A stretch of DNA of 64,000 nucleotides from Choricystis sp. odSpoLacu1 (GCA_958009055.1 OY253655.1:62001-126000), one strand, 5' to 3'; counted from the first letter of the stretch, positions 30,264-40,668 are shown. Notes: generated by a model not told the origin, from the sequence alone. A program made the numbers and translations.

Positions 30264-32461
30264 ATGGCGACCGCGGACGCAGACGTAGACGCCCTGCGCG
30301 CCCGCATCGAGGAGCTGCAGGTGAGAAGGAGACGGTACGAACACTCGACGCGCGCCCCCGTCTCGCGGCTGCGGCGGACGCGCCCACACCCGCCGCCCTG
30401 TCCGCCGCCACGCAACCAGGCTGGGGCCAACCAGGCAGTGTCACTGTGCGTCCGATCGGGGGGAGAGCGCCACGAAACCAAAAATAAACACGCACCCTCC
30501 CCCCCGTCCCTTTTTTTTGTCCCCCCCAGCTTCAGCTCGCGGCCACCACCCCGCCCACCACCATCTTCCCCTACTCCGCCTCCTACGCCCGCACCGTGCT
30601 GACCACCATCCTGACCCGCCCCGACGGCGGCGCGGGGCTGGCGGGGGAGGCGGCCGCCGATGGGGACGCGTCCGCTGCTGCCCCCCCGCCTCCCTCTGCC
30701 CCCCGCTTCACCGTCGGCGGCTGGGTGCGCGCCGGCCGGGAGGCGGGCGCGGGCGCCTTCGCCTTTGTTGAGCTGGCGGACGGCACGTGCCCCGGCACGC
30801 TGCAAGTCGTCGTGCCGGCGGGCGTGGCGGAGAGTGTGGGTGGTTTGAAAGCCGTCACCCCGTCTGGCACCTCCCTCCTCATCACCGGCGCCCTCCTCCG
30901 CTGCCCGCCCGGCACCCGCCAGGCGGTGGAACTGAAAGCCGAAACAATTACCTACGTGGGCGCGTGCGACAATGGGAAGGGGGGGTACCCCCTGGCGGGA
31001 AAAAAGAGGCACACGCCCGAGTTTTTGCGCGAGGTCGCGCACCTGCGCCCGCGCACCGCCCTCATCGGGGCCGTCGCCCGCGTGCGGTCCGCCCTGGCGG
31101 CCGCGACACACGCCTTCTTCCGGGGCGAGGGGTTCCAGTATGTGATGACGCCGATCATCACCGCCGCTGATTGTGAGGGAGCTGGCGAGATGTTCCAGGT
31201 GACGACCCTGCTCACCCAGGCCGACGCCGACGCGGCGGCGGGGGAGGCACCGACCGCGGACGCCCGGGCGAGCCTGCGGGCTGCGGCGGATGCAGCTGCT
31301 GAGGTTGTGAAACACGTGAAGGCGGGGAAGGCGGCCCAGCCCGAGGTGGCGGCGGCAGTCGAGGCGATGCTGTCGGCGCGCGCGGCCGCAGACGCGGCGG
31401 ACGAGCGCGCGGCCCGCGTCGGCGGCCTGCCCCGGGGCGCGGGCGGCGTCATCGACTACTCGCGCGACTTCTTTGGCAAGGCGGCGTATCTGACGGTGTC
31501 GGGCCAGGTAAGAGAGAAGCGAGGGTGTTGGAACAGGGAGGTGGCGTGTTTTTGTGTGTGCGGAAGCGTTAAAAACCAACACTCCCCTTCCCCCACCCCT
31601 CCCACACAGCTCAACGCCGAGTACTACGCCCTCGGCCTGTCCGCCGTCTACACGTTTGGCCCCACGTTCCGCGCCGAAAACTCGCACACGGGGCGGCACC
31701 TGGCCGAATTCTGGATGATTGAGCCTGAAGTTGCGTTCGCCTCCCTGACCGACGACATGGCGCTGGCAGAGGCCTACATCAAGGCGGTGGTGGGGTGTGT
31801 GTTGAAGGAGTGTGAAGGAGAGTTGGAGGTGTTGGATAAAGCCGCGGCTGCTGCGACCGCGGCGGCGGCCAAGGGCGCCGCGCCCAAGAAAGGCGAAGCC
31901 GCTGCTGCGCCATCCCCCCCTCCCACCACCCTCAAACAACGCCTGACTGCGATTGTGGCGACGCCCTTTGTGCGCCTGTCGTACACGGACGCGGTGGCCG
32001 TGCTGGAGGCCGAAATCTCCGCCAAAAAAGTGAAATTCGAGTTCCCCGTGTCCTGGGGCGTCGACCTGGCGGCCGAGCACGAACGCTACCTGACCGACGT
32101 GCTGCACGCGGGCACACCCGTGATTGTGTACGACTACCCCAAAGAAATCAAAGCGTTTTACATGCGCGCGAACGATGATGGAAAGACGGTGGCCGCCATG
32201 GACGTCTTAGTCCCGGGCGTTGGCGAACTGGTGGGCGGGTCCCAGCGTGAGGAGAGGTTGGACGTGCTGGAGGCCCGCATCCTGGAGACGGGCATGCCGT
32301 TGGCTGCCTACAGCTCATACCTCGACACGCGCAAATTCGGCACCGTTCCCCACGCTGGCTTTGGTGTCGGCTTCGAACGCCTCGTCCAGTTTGTGACGGG
32401 GATGGACAACATTCGGGACGTGATTCCCTTCCCCAGGTGGCCGGGGCACGCCGAGTTTTGA
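30264..32461 (+). CDS. Asparaginyl-tRNA synthetase
   Basis: Exons 30264-30320, 30530-31507 and 31610-32461 join in phase 0 to 628 residues. Class IIb synthetase charging tRNA-Asn. The OB-fold anticodon-binding domain runs [20 protein letters not shown] through GTLQVVV. Motif 1 surrounds [27 protein letters not shown]. Motif 2 is [26 protein letters not shown]. Motif 3 is [28 protein letters not shown], the AsnRS signature. Between motif 1 and motif 2 there is an Ala/Glu-rich insert of about 80 residues, and a second Ala/Lys/Pro-rich insert of about 45 residues follows motif 2. No clear transit peptide is seen. Its start codon lies 153 bp from that of FtsZ1. Confidence 0.95.
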
Positions 32462-32843
32462 GATGGAGGGTGGGGGGGTGGGGAGCGTTCCCTTTTTCTC
32501 TCAACTCTCTGTCATCCTTTTTTCCCTTTCTGCGTGACGGCTTTCAAAGTGAGTGTTGTTTTTTGGTTTTTGTTGCACACAACCATCTCTCTCTCAGCAT
32601 CGCCCCCCACAACCAACACACGTGTGTTTCTCTCTCCCCCGCGCGCGCGCGCCAAATGACCTCTCTTGCTTTAAAGTGGGTGTGTCTCCCGCCCTGCCCA
32701 CGCACACACGCCAAAACAACAACCACGCGCGCGATTGAATTCAAGGAGGGGAAGAAAAAGGAACGAACATGAATGAAGAAAAGAGAAGGAAAGAAAAAAG
32801 ACGCACACACACCGTGCGAACCTCACCCTCACCCTCCACTCTC
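32462..32843. other. Convergent 3' region between AsnRS and the LEA-like gene
   Basis: 382 bp. Lower GC than the genes, with T-rich patches (32490-32575), CA/CT repeats and an A-rich purine tract (32750-32800). No gene is recognised. Confidence 0.3.
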
Positions 32844-33965
32844 TCACCCGCGCGCCGCCTTCTCCACCGTCTTCACAGCATCTTGGGCAGCCGCTTTAAC
32901 CTCGGCCGCGGCGGCGTCCACCGCGTCGGCAGCCTCCCGGGCGGCGGTGTCGATCTTCTTAACACCACCCTCGACGGCGGCAGCAGCGCCATCCACGACC
33001 TCCTTGGTCTCGGAAGCGACCTTTTTGCCGGCGGCGGTGGCGTCAGCTTTGGCGCCATCGAGGGCGGCGCCGGTTTTGGCGGCCGCGCCGTCAACAGCCG
33101 CCCCCACCTTTTCACCCGCCGCTTTCACATCCCCCGCCACCTTCTGAGCCGCCGCCCCCGCCTCCTGCTTGGCCGCGGTCACCGCTTTCTGGGTGTCGAC
33201 CGCCAGTTTCTCGCCCGTGGCCTTGGCGTCGCCCGCGGCGCGCTCGACGGCAGCGCCCGCCTTGGCGCCCACCGCCTGCACATCCTTCTTCGCGGCCGCG
33301 GCCGCGCCCTTGGCCGCGTCCGCGGTGGCGGACGCCTTGGCCTTGGCCGCGTCGGCAGTCGCAGCAGCCTGGTTGGCCACCTTGCCGGTCGCCTCCTTTG
33401 CCTTGCCGGCGGCGGCGCCCGTCGCTTCTTTCGCCTGGGTGGCAGCCTTGGCCGCCGCCTCCTTGGCCTGAGCAGCAGCTTTCTCAGCCTGAGCCTTGGT
33501 CTCGGCAGCGGCTTTTTCGGCCTTGGCCTTGGTCGCGGCCGCCGCGTCGGCCGCGCTCTTCGCCGCGCTCTCCGCGCGTGCACTGGCCGCCCGCCCGGCG
33601 GCCGCAGCCGGCCGGTCGCGCGCCAGCCGCGCGCGCAGGGCGCGCAGACCTTTGGCCAGGTGGGGGCCCACATACGGCAGGCGCTCCACGTCTTCGTCCT
33701 TCAAGCGGTGGCCCTCCTTCTTGGCCAGCACACCCGCGGCGACCGCCCCCGCCACCAACAGCACGGGCAACACGCCCGAGTTGGCGCCTCCGTCAGTCGC
33801 CACATCACGCCCCGCCTTGGCCGAGCGAGCCCCCGTGGGCGGGCGGCGGGCGTCGATCTTGGACCGCACTTCGTCCACGCGGTCCGACCACCACCCACCG
33901 ACGCCGTCCACGGCGTCGGTGACGGCGCCGCGGGCGGCGTCCAGAGCGTCCTCGACGCGGTCCAT
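32844..33965 (-). CDS. LEA group 3-like Ala/Lys-rich helical protein with one membrane segment
   Basis: A single exon of 373 residues. From about residue 115 to the end the sequence is a run of imperfect 11-residue repeats such as AKEAAAKAATQ and KAKEATGKVAN. This A-K-x-x-A/T pattern is typical of LEA_4 (group 3) proteins, which are disordered in water and fold to amphipathic helices on drying. The N-terminal third differs: an acidic/basic helix (MDRVEDALDAARGAVTDAVD), a hydrophobic segment (GVLPVLLVAGAVAAGVLA) and a short HRLKDEDVERLPYVGPHLAKG block. The membrane segment would tether the helices to an organelle membrane. Inference: desiccation or cold protection, or structural packing of a membrane. 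Confidence 0.75.
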   Translation of the reverse strand: MDRVEDALDAARGAVTDAVDGVGGWWSDRVDEVRSKIDARRPPTGARSAKAGRDVATDGGANSGVLPVLLVAGAVAAGVLAKKEGHRLKDEDVERLPYVGPHLAKGLRALRARLARDRPAAAAGRAASARAESAAKSAADAAAATKAKAEKAAAETKAQAEKAAAQAKEAAAKAATQAKEATGAAAGKAKEATGKVANQAAATADAAKAKASATADAAKGAAAAAKKDVQAVGAKAGAAVERAAGDAKATGEKLAVDTQKAVTAAKQEAGAAAQKVAGDVKAAGEKVGAAVDGAAAKTGAALDGAKADATAAGKKVASETKEVVDGAAAAVEGGVKKIDTAAREAADAVDAAAAEVKAAAQDAVKTVEKAARG

Positions 33966-34753
33966 GGTGTGGAGTATGTGAGGGTTGCGGTGGGTAGAGG
34001 AGGAAGGGTGTGCGTTTTCACGCGAGACCGTTTGAGGATCTTGCGAAAATGAAACACAAGAGCTCCCTGTGTGGACGTGGGGTGAAGGTTAAGATAAAAA
34101 CAGGTGAGCGGTTTGGTGTGGGGGGCGCGGGGGCGCGGCGGGCTTGGGCCCCGAAAAACGGCCACATGCGGCCGTTTTTTTTTGGCGCGGACAGCCCCTC
34201 TTCCCGCCAACGCCGCCCAAAGCGCCCCGATGTTTGGGCTCTCGCCCGCTCAGCCACCAGGTGGGACCATGTGTGGCCGCCTGGGCGCAGATCGCGGGGG
34301 GCGGCAAGGGGGGCGCGAGGCGGGGCCGTTGGGCCGCGGGGCGGCGCGGGCGCGTGAGCGCCTGGCGCGGCAAGCGCCGTGCCAACGCGTGCGCGGCGAC
34401 CCCAACTCTCGCGCATTTGGCGCTGCAAGGCCACTGCTGCACCGTCCTAGCTTTGCCGACGCGAGGCTGGTGGCAGCCGGGGCGAGCAGAGGCGCCGGGG
34501 GGGCACACCACACACCCCCGCGCCGCTGGCCGCATTTTGGGGCGGCGCGCACGCACGGTCCTCCTCTCTCGCCCCGCCTCGTTCGGCGAGCCGAACACGC
34601 GGGGGAGGGAGGTGGCACCAGGCGCTGGCACGACCCACAGGTCGCGGCAAAACACCCCTTCTCACCTCGAAAACAAAAAAAGAGTGTGACTTCAACAACC
34701 CTCACTCCAAAGCACGTCACTCTCAACCTTCCCTAATCCGTTTTCGCGTCAAA
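33966..34753. other. 788-bp non-coding region between the LEA-like and fibrillin genes
   Basis: The longest stretch without a supported gene. It holds a perfect 10-bp hairpin (stem AAAAACGGCC/GGCCGTTTTT, 34154-34179, loop ACATGC) followed by further T's, and a second hairpin GTTCGG-CGAG-CCGAAC (34581-34596). The block 34110-34640 is more GC-rich than its flanks. Candidate frames lack any conserved pattern. It may be a shared promoter holding an inserted repeat or a non-coding RNA. Confidence 0.4.
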
Positions 34754-35350
34754 ATGCGGGCAATCACCCGCCCCGCACGCGTCGCTGTCGCCAAAAAGAA
34801 CTTGCTCAACCTCGTGAAAGACTCAAAACGCGGAATCGCCGGCCCCCCGCGCCCCGTGGTCGAAACCGCTGTCGACAATTTGATCGACGCTGCCTCTGGC
34901 ACCGGCCCCCCTCCACCGTCGTCCCTGGCCGCCACCTGGGAGCTGGTTTACACGTCTGAACGCGAAGTCCTGTGGCTTATCGAGAACGGAGGGGTTTTCG
35001 GCACTGAAACAGGGGCGGTCTATCAATCTCTAGACCTGGCCGCTGGCACCCTGTCCAACGTCGTCACTTTTCCACCTACGGGCGCGTTTGTCGTCGCCTC
35101 CACCGCGGCCGCGGTGGAAGGGGGGGCGTCGACCTCTCCCGACGCGTTGAGGGTGGAGTTCAAGTTCACTGGCGCGCGCCTCGACGCGCCGTGGGGGTCG
35201 CTGCCCTTGCCACCCTTTGGACAGGGCTGGTTTGACAACGTGTTTGTGGATGGCGATCTGCGTGTTGCTAGAGACGTGAGGGGGGACACGTTAATCTGCA
35301 CCAAGGCTGGTCCGCCCCGCGCGTGGCCGCGGCCGGGACGGGGGGACTAG
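34754..35350 (+). CDS. Plastid lipid-associated protein / fibrillin (PAP_fibrillin domain)
   Basis: A single exon of 198 residues. The PAP domain shows AATWELVYTSEREVLWL, GAVYQSLDLAAGTLSNVVTF, LRVEFKFTGARL and GWFDNVFVDGDLRVARDVRGDTLICTK, matching the family's N-terminal 'W-x-L-x-Y-T-S' and C-terminal 'Y-hydrophobic-D-x-x-L-R-I-x-R' signatures. Fibrillins are lipocalin-like proteins of plastoglobules and thylakoids. The N-terminus (MRAITRPARVAVAKK) is basic but short for a transit peptide, so an upstream exon in the preceding region cannot be excluded. It ends in TAG and is followed after 123 bp by the helicase on the same strand. Confidence 0.9.
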   Translation: MRAITRPARVAVAKKNLLNLVKDSKRGIAGPPRPVVETAVDNLIDAASGTGPPPPSSLAATWELVYTSEREVLWLIENGGVFGTETGAVYQSLDLAAGTLSNVVTFPPTGAFVVASTAAAVEGGASTSPDALRVEFKFTGARLDAPWGSLPLPPFGQGWFDNVFVDGDLRVARDVRGDTLICTKAGPPRAWPRPGRGD

Positions 35351-35473
35351 GAAGGGATGTTTGGTTTTTTCGTGAGCGTCCTTGGCTAGCCGTGAAAAAG
35401 AACCACTCCTCCCATTTCTTTTCGCGCTGGCCGCGAGAGGGGGTGCGGCACACGCACCCCTCTCCACGCACAC

Positions 35474-37685
35474 ATGTCCTCACGATCCCCCTCCCACCCG
35501 CCCCGCGCCCCCCGCGGCGGCGGCCGCACCACCGACGTCGACGTCGCGGCGTCCTCGTTCGCCGACCTGGGCGTGCCTCCCTTTCTGGTCGCCGGCTTGA
35601 CAGGCGCCGGCTTTGGGGCGCCGTCGCCGGTGCAGGTGTGTATTGTGTGTGTGTGGAGAGAGAAGGGAGGGAGGCAGTGGGGGAGGAGAGAGAGAGGGAG
35701 AGAGCTTTCCCCCAGCCGCATGCGTTTCTTCCTTTTTTCACCTCTTTCTCGACCCTCCCCAAACACACACAGGCACTGACCATCCCGCTCGCCCTGGCCG
35801 GCGCCGACCTCCTCGTCCGCGCTCGCGCCGGCACCGGCAAAACAGCCGCCTTCGCGGTGCCCGCGTTGGCGGCGATCGATGTGAGCCGGGCACACGTGCA
35901 GTCATTGATCCTCGCCCCGACGCGAGAGCTCGCGCTGCAAGCCGCCGACGTCCTCTCCGCCCTCGCCGCCGCCGCCCCACCCCCGGGAATCTCGATCGCA
36001 GCGTTTGTGGGAGGCTTTCCATCGCGCGACGACGCGGCCCGGCTCAAGCACGCGGTGCACGTGGTGTGCGCGACGCCCGGGCGGTGCGCCGCGCTTGCGC
36101 GTTCGCGCGGCGGCGGCAGCAGCGGCGCCTCCTCCTCCTCCACCCCTCCCCTCGAGCTCACGTCCGTGCGCTGCGTCGTGCTGGATGAAGCGGACGCCCT
36201 GCTGACGCACCCGCTGGCGGCCGACACGCGGGCCGTGCTGGCGGCGTGTGGAGGGGGAGGGAGCGGCCGCCGCCAGACGCTCGCGTTTTCTGCTACTCTC
36301 GGTGGTGCCGCTGCCGCCGCCGCCGCCTCCCTCATGGCCGCCCCCGTCACCCTGGACGCCAACCCGGGCCAGGGCGCATCCTTGGAGGGGGTGAGCCACT
36401 TTTGGGCGGACGCGGGGGACGGTGGCGCAGACGCGCGCGCGCGCGCGCCGCGGTCGCCGCGCTTTCGGTTTTGCCGTTTTGTCAGGCGGCCGCCTTTTGT
36501 GCGACACGAGTCGACGCAGCCTCCCTGGCAACCTCCCTCCAAAATGCGGGCTTCCCGCCCGCCCTGCTGACAGGGGCGCTGCCCCAGGCGGAGAGGTGTG
36601 GCGCGGTGGCCGCGATGCGCGCGTTTCGCGCACGTGTCGCGGTCGCCACTGACGTCGGCGCCCGGGGCGTCGACCTCGATCGCGTCACCGCCGTCCTCAA
36701 CGTGTATGGACCACCACTGGACCCATCTACTTTAGCCCACCGGGCGGGGCGGGCGGGCAGGTTTGGGGGGAGGGGGGTGTGCGTGACGCTGTGCGCTGGG
36801 GAGGGTGAGCGGCGAGCGTTGGACGACGCGCTGTCCACCCTCGGCGCGCCGCCCGCCGCCCCCCTGCCCGCGGGGGGCGTGCCGCCCGCCGCGTGCGCTG
36901 CGCTGCTGGCCACCCAGGATGAGGTGGATGCGCATGCAGGCATGGTGCGTCTGCGGGAGGAGGCGGCAGCGGGTGAACACAACGACGACGGCGCAGCTGC
37001 GGCGAACGACGACGCCCCACCGCCGCCACCACCCTCTGCCTCCACCCCCACCCCCAAAACCCCGTACACGCGGGACCAGTTGCTGGCGCTGCAGCCGGCC
37101 GAGCCACCCCCGCCTCCCGCGTCCCTGCTGGCCGCCGTGGCGGCCGCCCCCGCGACGCCGTCGCCAACTGCGCCGCCGCCACCGCCCTGGAGGCGCCAGC
37201 GCGCGCGGTCGCCGCCGCCGCCCGCGTGGCGCGCGCCCGTGGCGCGGGCGTGTCTAGTGGGTGGCGACGATGGCGGCGACCTGGACGACGCCGCCCTGGA
37301 GGCCGCGATACGGGCGGTGCACGTGGCTGCGGCAGAGGCGGCAGCAGAGCACGAGGCGGGGGAAGGGGAGAGCGGCGGCCGCGAAGAGCCTGCGGCCCAG
37401 CCTCCGCCCGCTGCCTGGGGGCTGCCCCCACCCCCTCCTCCTCCGCGCCAGCAGGCGCCCACGCTGGCGACGCCACCGCCCGCCTGCACCGGCTGCGGCG
37501 CGCGCAGGCTGGACGGTGCGCCGCCGGCGCGGGCGACCGCCGCCGCCGCCGCCGACCCCCTCATCTCCGTCCCCCTTTCCCTGGTGCGCCGCTACTATGA
37601 ACTGGAGTGGGACGCGTGGGCGGGGCGGGCCGCCGCCTGGCGGGATGCGGCGGCGTGGGCGGCGTGGAGTGAGGGGAAGGGGTGA
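35474..37685 (+). CDS. DEAD-box RNA helicase, DDX20-like (frame break at CG-repeat)
   Basis: Exons 35474-35635 and 35773-37685. RecA-like domain 1: FADLGVPPFLVAGL and SPVQ (Q motif region), RAGTGKTAAFAVP (motif I), LILAPTRELALQ (Ia), CATPGRC (Ib), VLDEADALL (motif II), FSATLGG (motif III). Domain 2: AAFCATRVDAASLA, ATDVGARGVDLDRV (motif V), AHRAGRAGRFGGRG (motif VI). The HVQSLILAPTRELA and GGFPSRDDAARLKH stretches are closest to DDX20/Gemin3-type helicases. The frame changes between domains 1 and 2 at (CG)8, 36432-36447; one fewer CG unit would give one continuous frame. The last 250 residues are a Pro/Ala-rich tail with a CTGCGARR zinc-knuckle-like pair and a Trp-rich end (RRYYELEWDAW). Exact role is inferred. 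Confidence 0.85.
36432..36447. repeat. (CG)8 dinucleotide run inside the DEAD-box helicase gene
   Basis: Pure CG repeat coding for Ala-Arg repeats. The helicase frame changes across it. Confidence 0.95.
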
Positions 37686-37764
37686 GGGGGAGGCTGACGT
37701 TTTTTGGGGTGTCTGTTTTTTTTTTTTTGTGTGTGTACAAAACGCGTACACACCCTTTCATCAC

Positions 37765-38277
37765 TCACCCATCCGCAATGCTCACCAGCTCCAGCTCAAA
37801 CACGCGCGTCTTGCCGGCCAGCATGTCGTTGGCGTCCAGCGTGACGGAGGCGTCGTCAGAGTCGATGGAGACAGCGACGGCACGCGCGCCGTTGGCGAGT
37901 TCGACCACCAGCCCCGGCGCCAGCCCGCCCTGCGACTGGTACCGCCCGCCCAGCCTCACAATCTCGGGGTGGTCGGCGGGCACGCGCCAGCAGAGGTCGG
38001 GCGTCCACGGCTCCCCGCTGGCAGTTAAAGAAGTCGCCTCCCCAGGGGCCAGCCCCCTCACCAAGTCGTCAAACGCGGAGAACAGGGGGTTGCCCGCCAC
38101 GTCGCCCGCCCCGACTTCAAAGGTAAGGGGCTCGCCGCGTGCCTTGGAGGAGTCGAGGATGGTGGTGGCGGACGCGGAGGCGTCAGACGAGGCGTCGGTC
38201 GGCGTGTCGCCGTCGCGCAGTGTGTAGTGAATCGTGACCAGGTCGCCCGGGCCTGCGACGCGGCGTGGCTTGGCTGC

Positions 38278-38311
<34 letters not shown>

Positions 38312-38811
38312 GGTGGGTGGGGGGGGGGGGGGGGGGGGGGGGGAAGGGGGTGTGGGTGGGGGTGTGGGGGTGGGGGTGTGGGGGGGTGGGGGGGTGGGTG
38401 GGGGGGTGTGGGTGTGGGTGTGGGTGTGGGTGTGGGTGTGGGTGTGGGTGTGGGTGTGGGTGTGGGGGTGGGGGTGGGGGTGGGGGTGGGGGTGGGTGGG
38501 TGGGTGGGGGTGGGGGTGGGTGGGTGTGGGTGGGTGGGGGTGGGGGTGGGTGGGGGTGGGTGGGTGTGGGGGTGGGTGGGTGGGTGGGTGGGTGTGGGTC
38601 CATTGTGTGCGTGTGGGTGGGTGGGTGGGTGGGTGGGGGTGTGGGGGTGTGTGTTGTGGGAAACGCGTGTTTGGTCTCGTGCGGGTCGCGCCCCGCATTT
38701 TGCGCACAAACACGCACCGTCCGCCTCCGCCCGCGCTGGACGGGTGGGGACACGCCCAGGACGACTGCCATAGGGGCGGCGCACTGTCGGCGGCCGCGTC
38801 AGGGCCCGCAT
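37765..38811 (-). CDS. SlyD-like FKBP-type peptidyl-prolyl isomerase, plastid-targeted
   Basis: Exons 38718-38811 and 37765-38276 join in phase 1 (donor GTGCGT; acceptor CAG at the end of a CA-repeat) to 201 residues. Exon 1 is an Arg/Pro-rich, acid-poor transit peptide (MRALTRPPTVRRPYGSRPGR). The enzyme domain shows DLVTIHYTLRDGD, ILDSSKARGEPLTFEVGAGD (the FKBP 'D-S-s' and 'F-x-x-G' positions), FDDLVRGLAPGE, RYQSQGGLAPG, ARAVAVSIDSDDASVTLDANDMLAGKT and VFELELVSI. The order, with the insert before VTLDAN-x-x-LAGK, is that of SlyD-type FKBPs. The 441-bp intron is mostly a TG/TGGG microsatellite. It is divergent from CCZ1 with only 91 bp between start codons. Confidence 0.88.
38277..38660. repeat. 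TG/GTGTGG/TGGG microsatellite with G25 run, inside the FKBP intron
   Basis: Purely G/T on the plus strand for almost 400 bp. It runs (GT)n, then TGGG repeats, then G25 (38319-38343), about nine GTGTGG units (38405-38462), then GGGGGT and TGGG arrays. Many runs of four G-triplets could form G-quadruplexes. On the transcribed minus strand it is a C/A-rich tract that supplies the polypyrimidine-like end and the CAG acceptor. Confidence 0.95.
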
Positions 38812-38902
38812 TTTCGCTCTTGGAAAAACAACAAGCCGACGGCCGAAAGCGAAAGAGTAACGACAGTGTTTTTTTTGTTGTTGTTTTGGCACAAGGGCAA
38901 CC

Positions 38903-40569
38903 ATGGGGCGCCCCCCGCTCCAGCTCATCGTTTTCGATGAGCGCCGTGGCCAGGTGTGAGAAGAGTGTGTTTGTCAGGTGTCAGTCGCACGCGTTTGTCG
39001 TTGTGCAGCACCTCCATCGCCCCCATCAAGCCCCCCACTCTTCCCTTCCCACACAGCCCGACGGCGACGATGCTGCCGACAGACTGCTGGCCACGTCCCC
39101 CTCCACCCTGTCCACAAGTTCCGCCGTGGCGTCCGTGGGGCTGGCGGCGGGGCTGCGAGCCTATTCAGCGACCTGGGCCCCAGACGCGCCCCCTCTAACG
39201 TCCGTCGCGTGCGAGGGGTCGCGCTGGGCGCTGCACAGCGAGGAGGAAGGCGTGTGGTGGTTGTTGGTGAGTGTGTGTGGGGTGTTGGGGGGAGAAAAAT
39301 GGCGTGTGTTTGTTTTGCGCGCTGCCGTTTCACCTCCCTCCTGTTACCCTCCCTCCCCCCAAACCCAGATCGCCGACGCCGCCTGGATTGGGTCTACCTC
39401 CCCCACCGACGCCCGCCTGTCGTCCGCCGTGGCGGCGGCCGCGTCTTTAGCCACCACCCTTGCCGGGCCGATCGCCCCCCTCCTCTCTGCCGACCCCTCT
39501 GGCGCGTCCGCCCGGGCCGCGCTGGCCACCCCGGTGGCCGCGGTGGGCGACTGGCTGGCGGAACGGAAGGGAAGCCCCCGGGCCGCGGCTCTGATGGAGA
39601 CGGTCGCAACACTCCTCTCCCCGCGGGCTGCTGCGTGCGGAGACGCGGCGGCCGCCGCCGCCGCGGCCGCCGGCGCGGCTTTACTCGACGATTTCGGGGG
39701 AGACCCACTCAACGTCTGCGCCATTCTGATCACGCTGCGCGGCGGCGTCGCGTTCTTTGGCGGCCCGGGCGCACGCGCAGACGCGCTGCCCCCGCTCGCG
39801 TCCCTTCTTTGCGCTGGCCCCGGCGCCGGCGCGGACGCCGCCGGCGGCGCGTCCGCGGCTGTGGCGGCGGCGGCGGCCAGCCTGCTGGGGCGGGGGCGGC
39901 GGCGGCGCAGCGGGGGGGGCGGAGGCGTCGGCGGGTGGTCGCCCGCGGCAGCCGTTGGCCTCTCCCCCGCCGCCTGGGCGCCCACCCCGTCCGGCCTGCT
40001 CGGCGTCCCCCCCCTACCCGGGCGCCCCGCCCGCGACCCTGCGCCTGCACGTGGGGGGGCGGCCGCACCGCGGCCTGGCCGCGCGGCGCGGGAGAGCAGC
40101 CGCGCTCGTGCTACTCCCCGCCGCGTCGCCCCCGCCCCCCCCCGAGGCGGCGGCCGCTTTAGCCACCGCCCTGCACGCTCGCTTGGCGGCCCTGGGTGCG
40201 GCCGCCGCCGCGGCGGGGTCGGATGGAGGCCACGTGAGCGGCGCGCGGTTTGTCGCTGCCCGCGCCCCCGCCGCCGCCACCACTCCCGCCGTCTCCCTGG
40301 CCACGCCTTCGTCCAAAGCGGCCGCCACCGCGCCCGCCGACGTCGCCCTGCTGTCGGTGGCGGCAGAGGCTGCTGCCGCGGCCGGCGGCAGCGTGCTGGT
40401 GCGGGGGGGCGGCACGACCGGGGCGTGGGCAGCGGCCGACGCGACCCCCTCCCACCCCGCCTTCGCGCTGCTGCTGCGGCCGGGCGCGTGCGACGACACG
40501 CCGGCCGGGGCGGCGGCCGCGGTGCGGAGCGTGCGGGAGCGAGTGGTGAAAAGGGTGGGGTCAGAATGA
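38903..40569 (+). CDS. CCZ1: Vacuolar fusion protein CCZ1 homolog (frame break at C8)
   Basis: Exons 38903-38953 (17 codons), 39057-39266 and 39369-40569. CCZ1 pairs with MON1 as the exchange factor that activates Rab7 on late endosomes and vacuoles. The N-terminal longin domain is recognisable: PPLQLIVFDERRGQ and DRLLATSPSTLSTSSAVASVGLAAGL, then GSRWALHSEEEGVWWLL at the E-x-x-x-W position, then IADAAWIG. The middle is Ala-rich. The last third (PPATLRLHVGGRPHRGLA onward, LHARLAALGAAAAAA, PAFALLLRPG) lies in another frame. The change falls at a C8 run (40007-40014), where one fewer C restores continuity. The total of about 487 residues fits the family. The start is 91 bp from the divergent FKBP start. 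Confidence 0.75.
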
Positions 40570-40668
40570 GGCAGGCGCGTGAGAAAAAAGGGGAAACGTT
40601 GGAACGGGCTCACAACGCATCAGGTTTTTTAAAAAAGCACACCACACAACAACAGCGTCCAGAAACTC

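Noticed and set aside
29528..32107. 859-codon minus-strand open frame across AsnRS and the FtsZ1 5' end
   Set aside because: Runs antisense through conserved AsnRS motifs and introns; absence of stops is a result of high GC.
34080..34720. Open frames in the 34.1-34.7 kb block as a gene
   Set aside because: Frames are Arg/Pro/Ala-rich in all phases without conserved motifs, good start context or splice support.
38400..38600. GTGTGG/TGGG repeats as a telomere or internal telomeric array
   Set aside because: Units vary between TG, TGGG, GTGTGG and GGGGGT, and the array sits inside an intron flanked by genes on both sides; green algal telomeres use TTTAGGG-type units.
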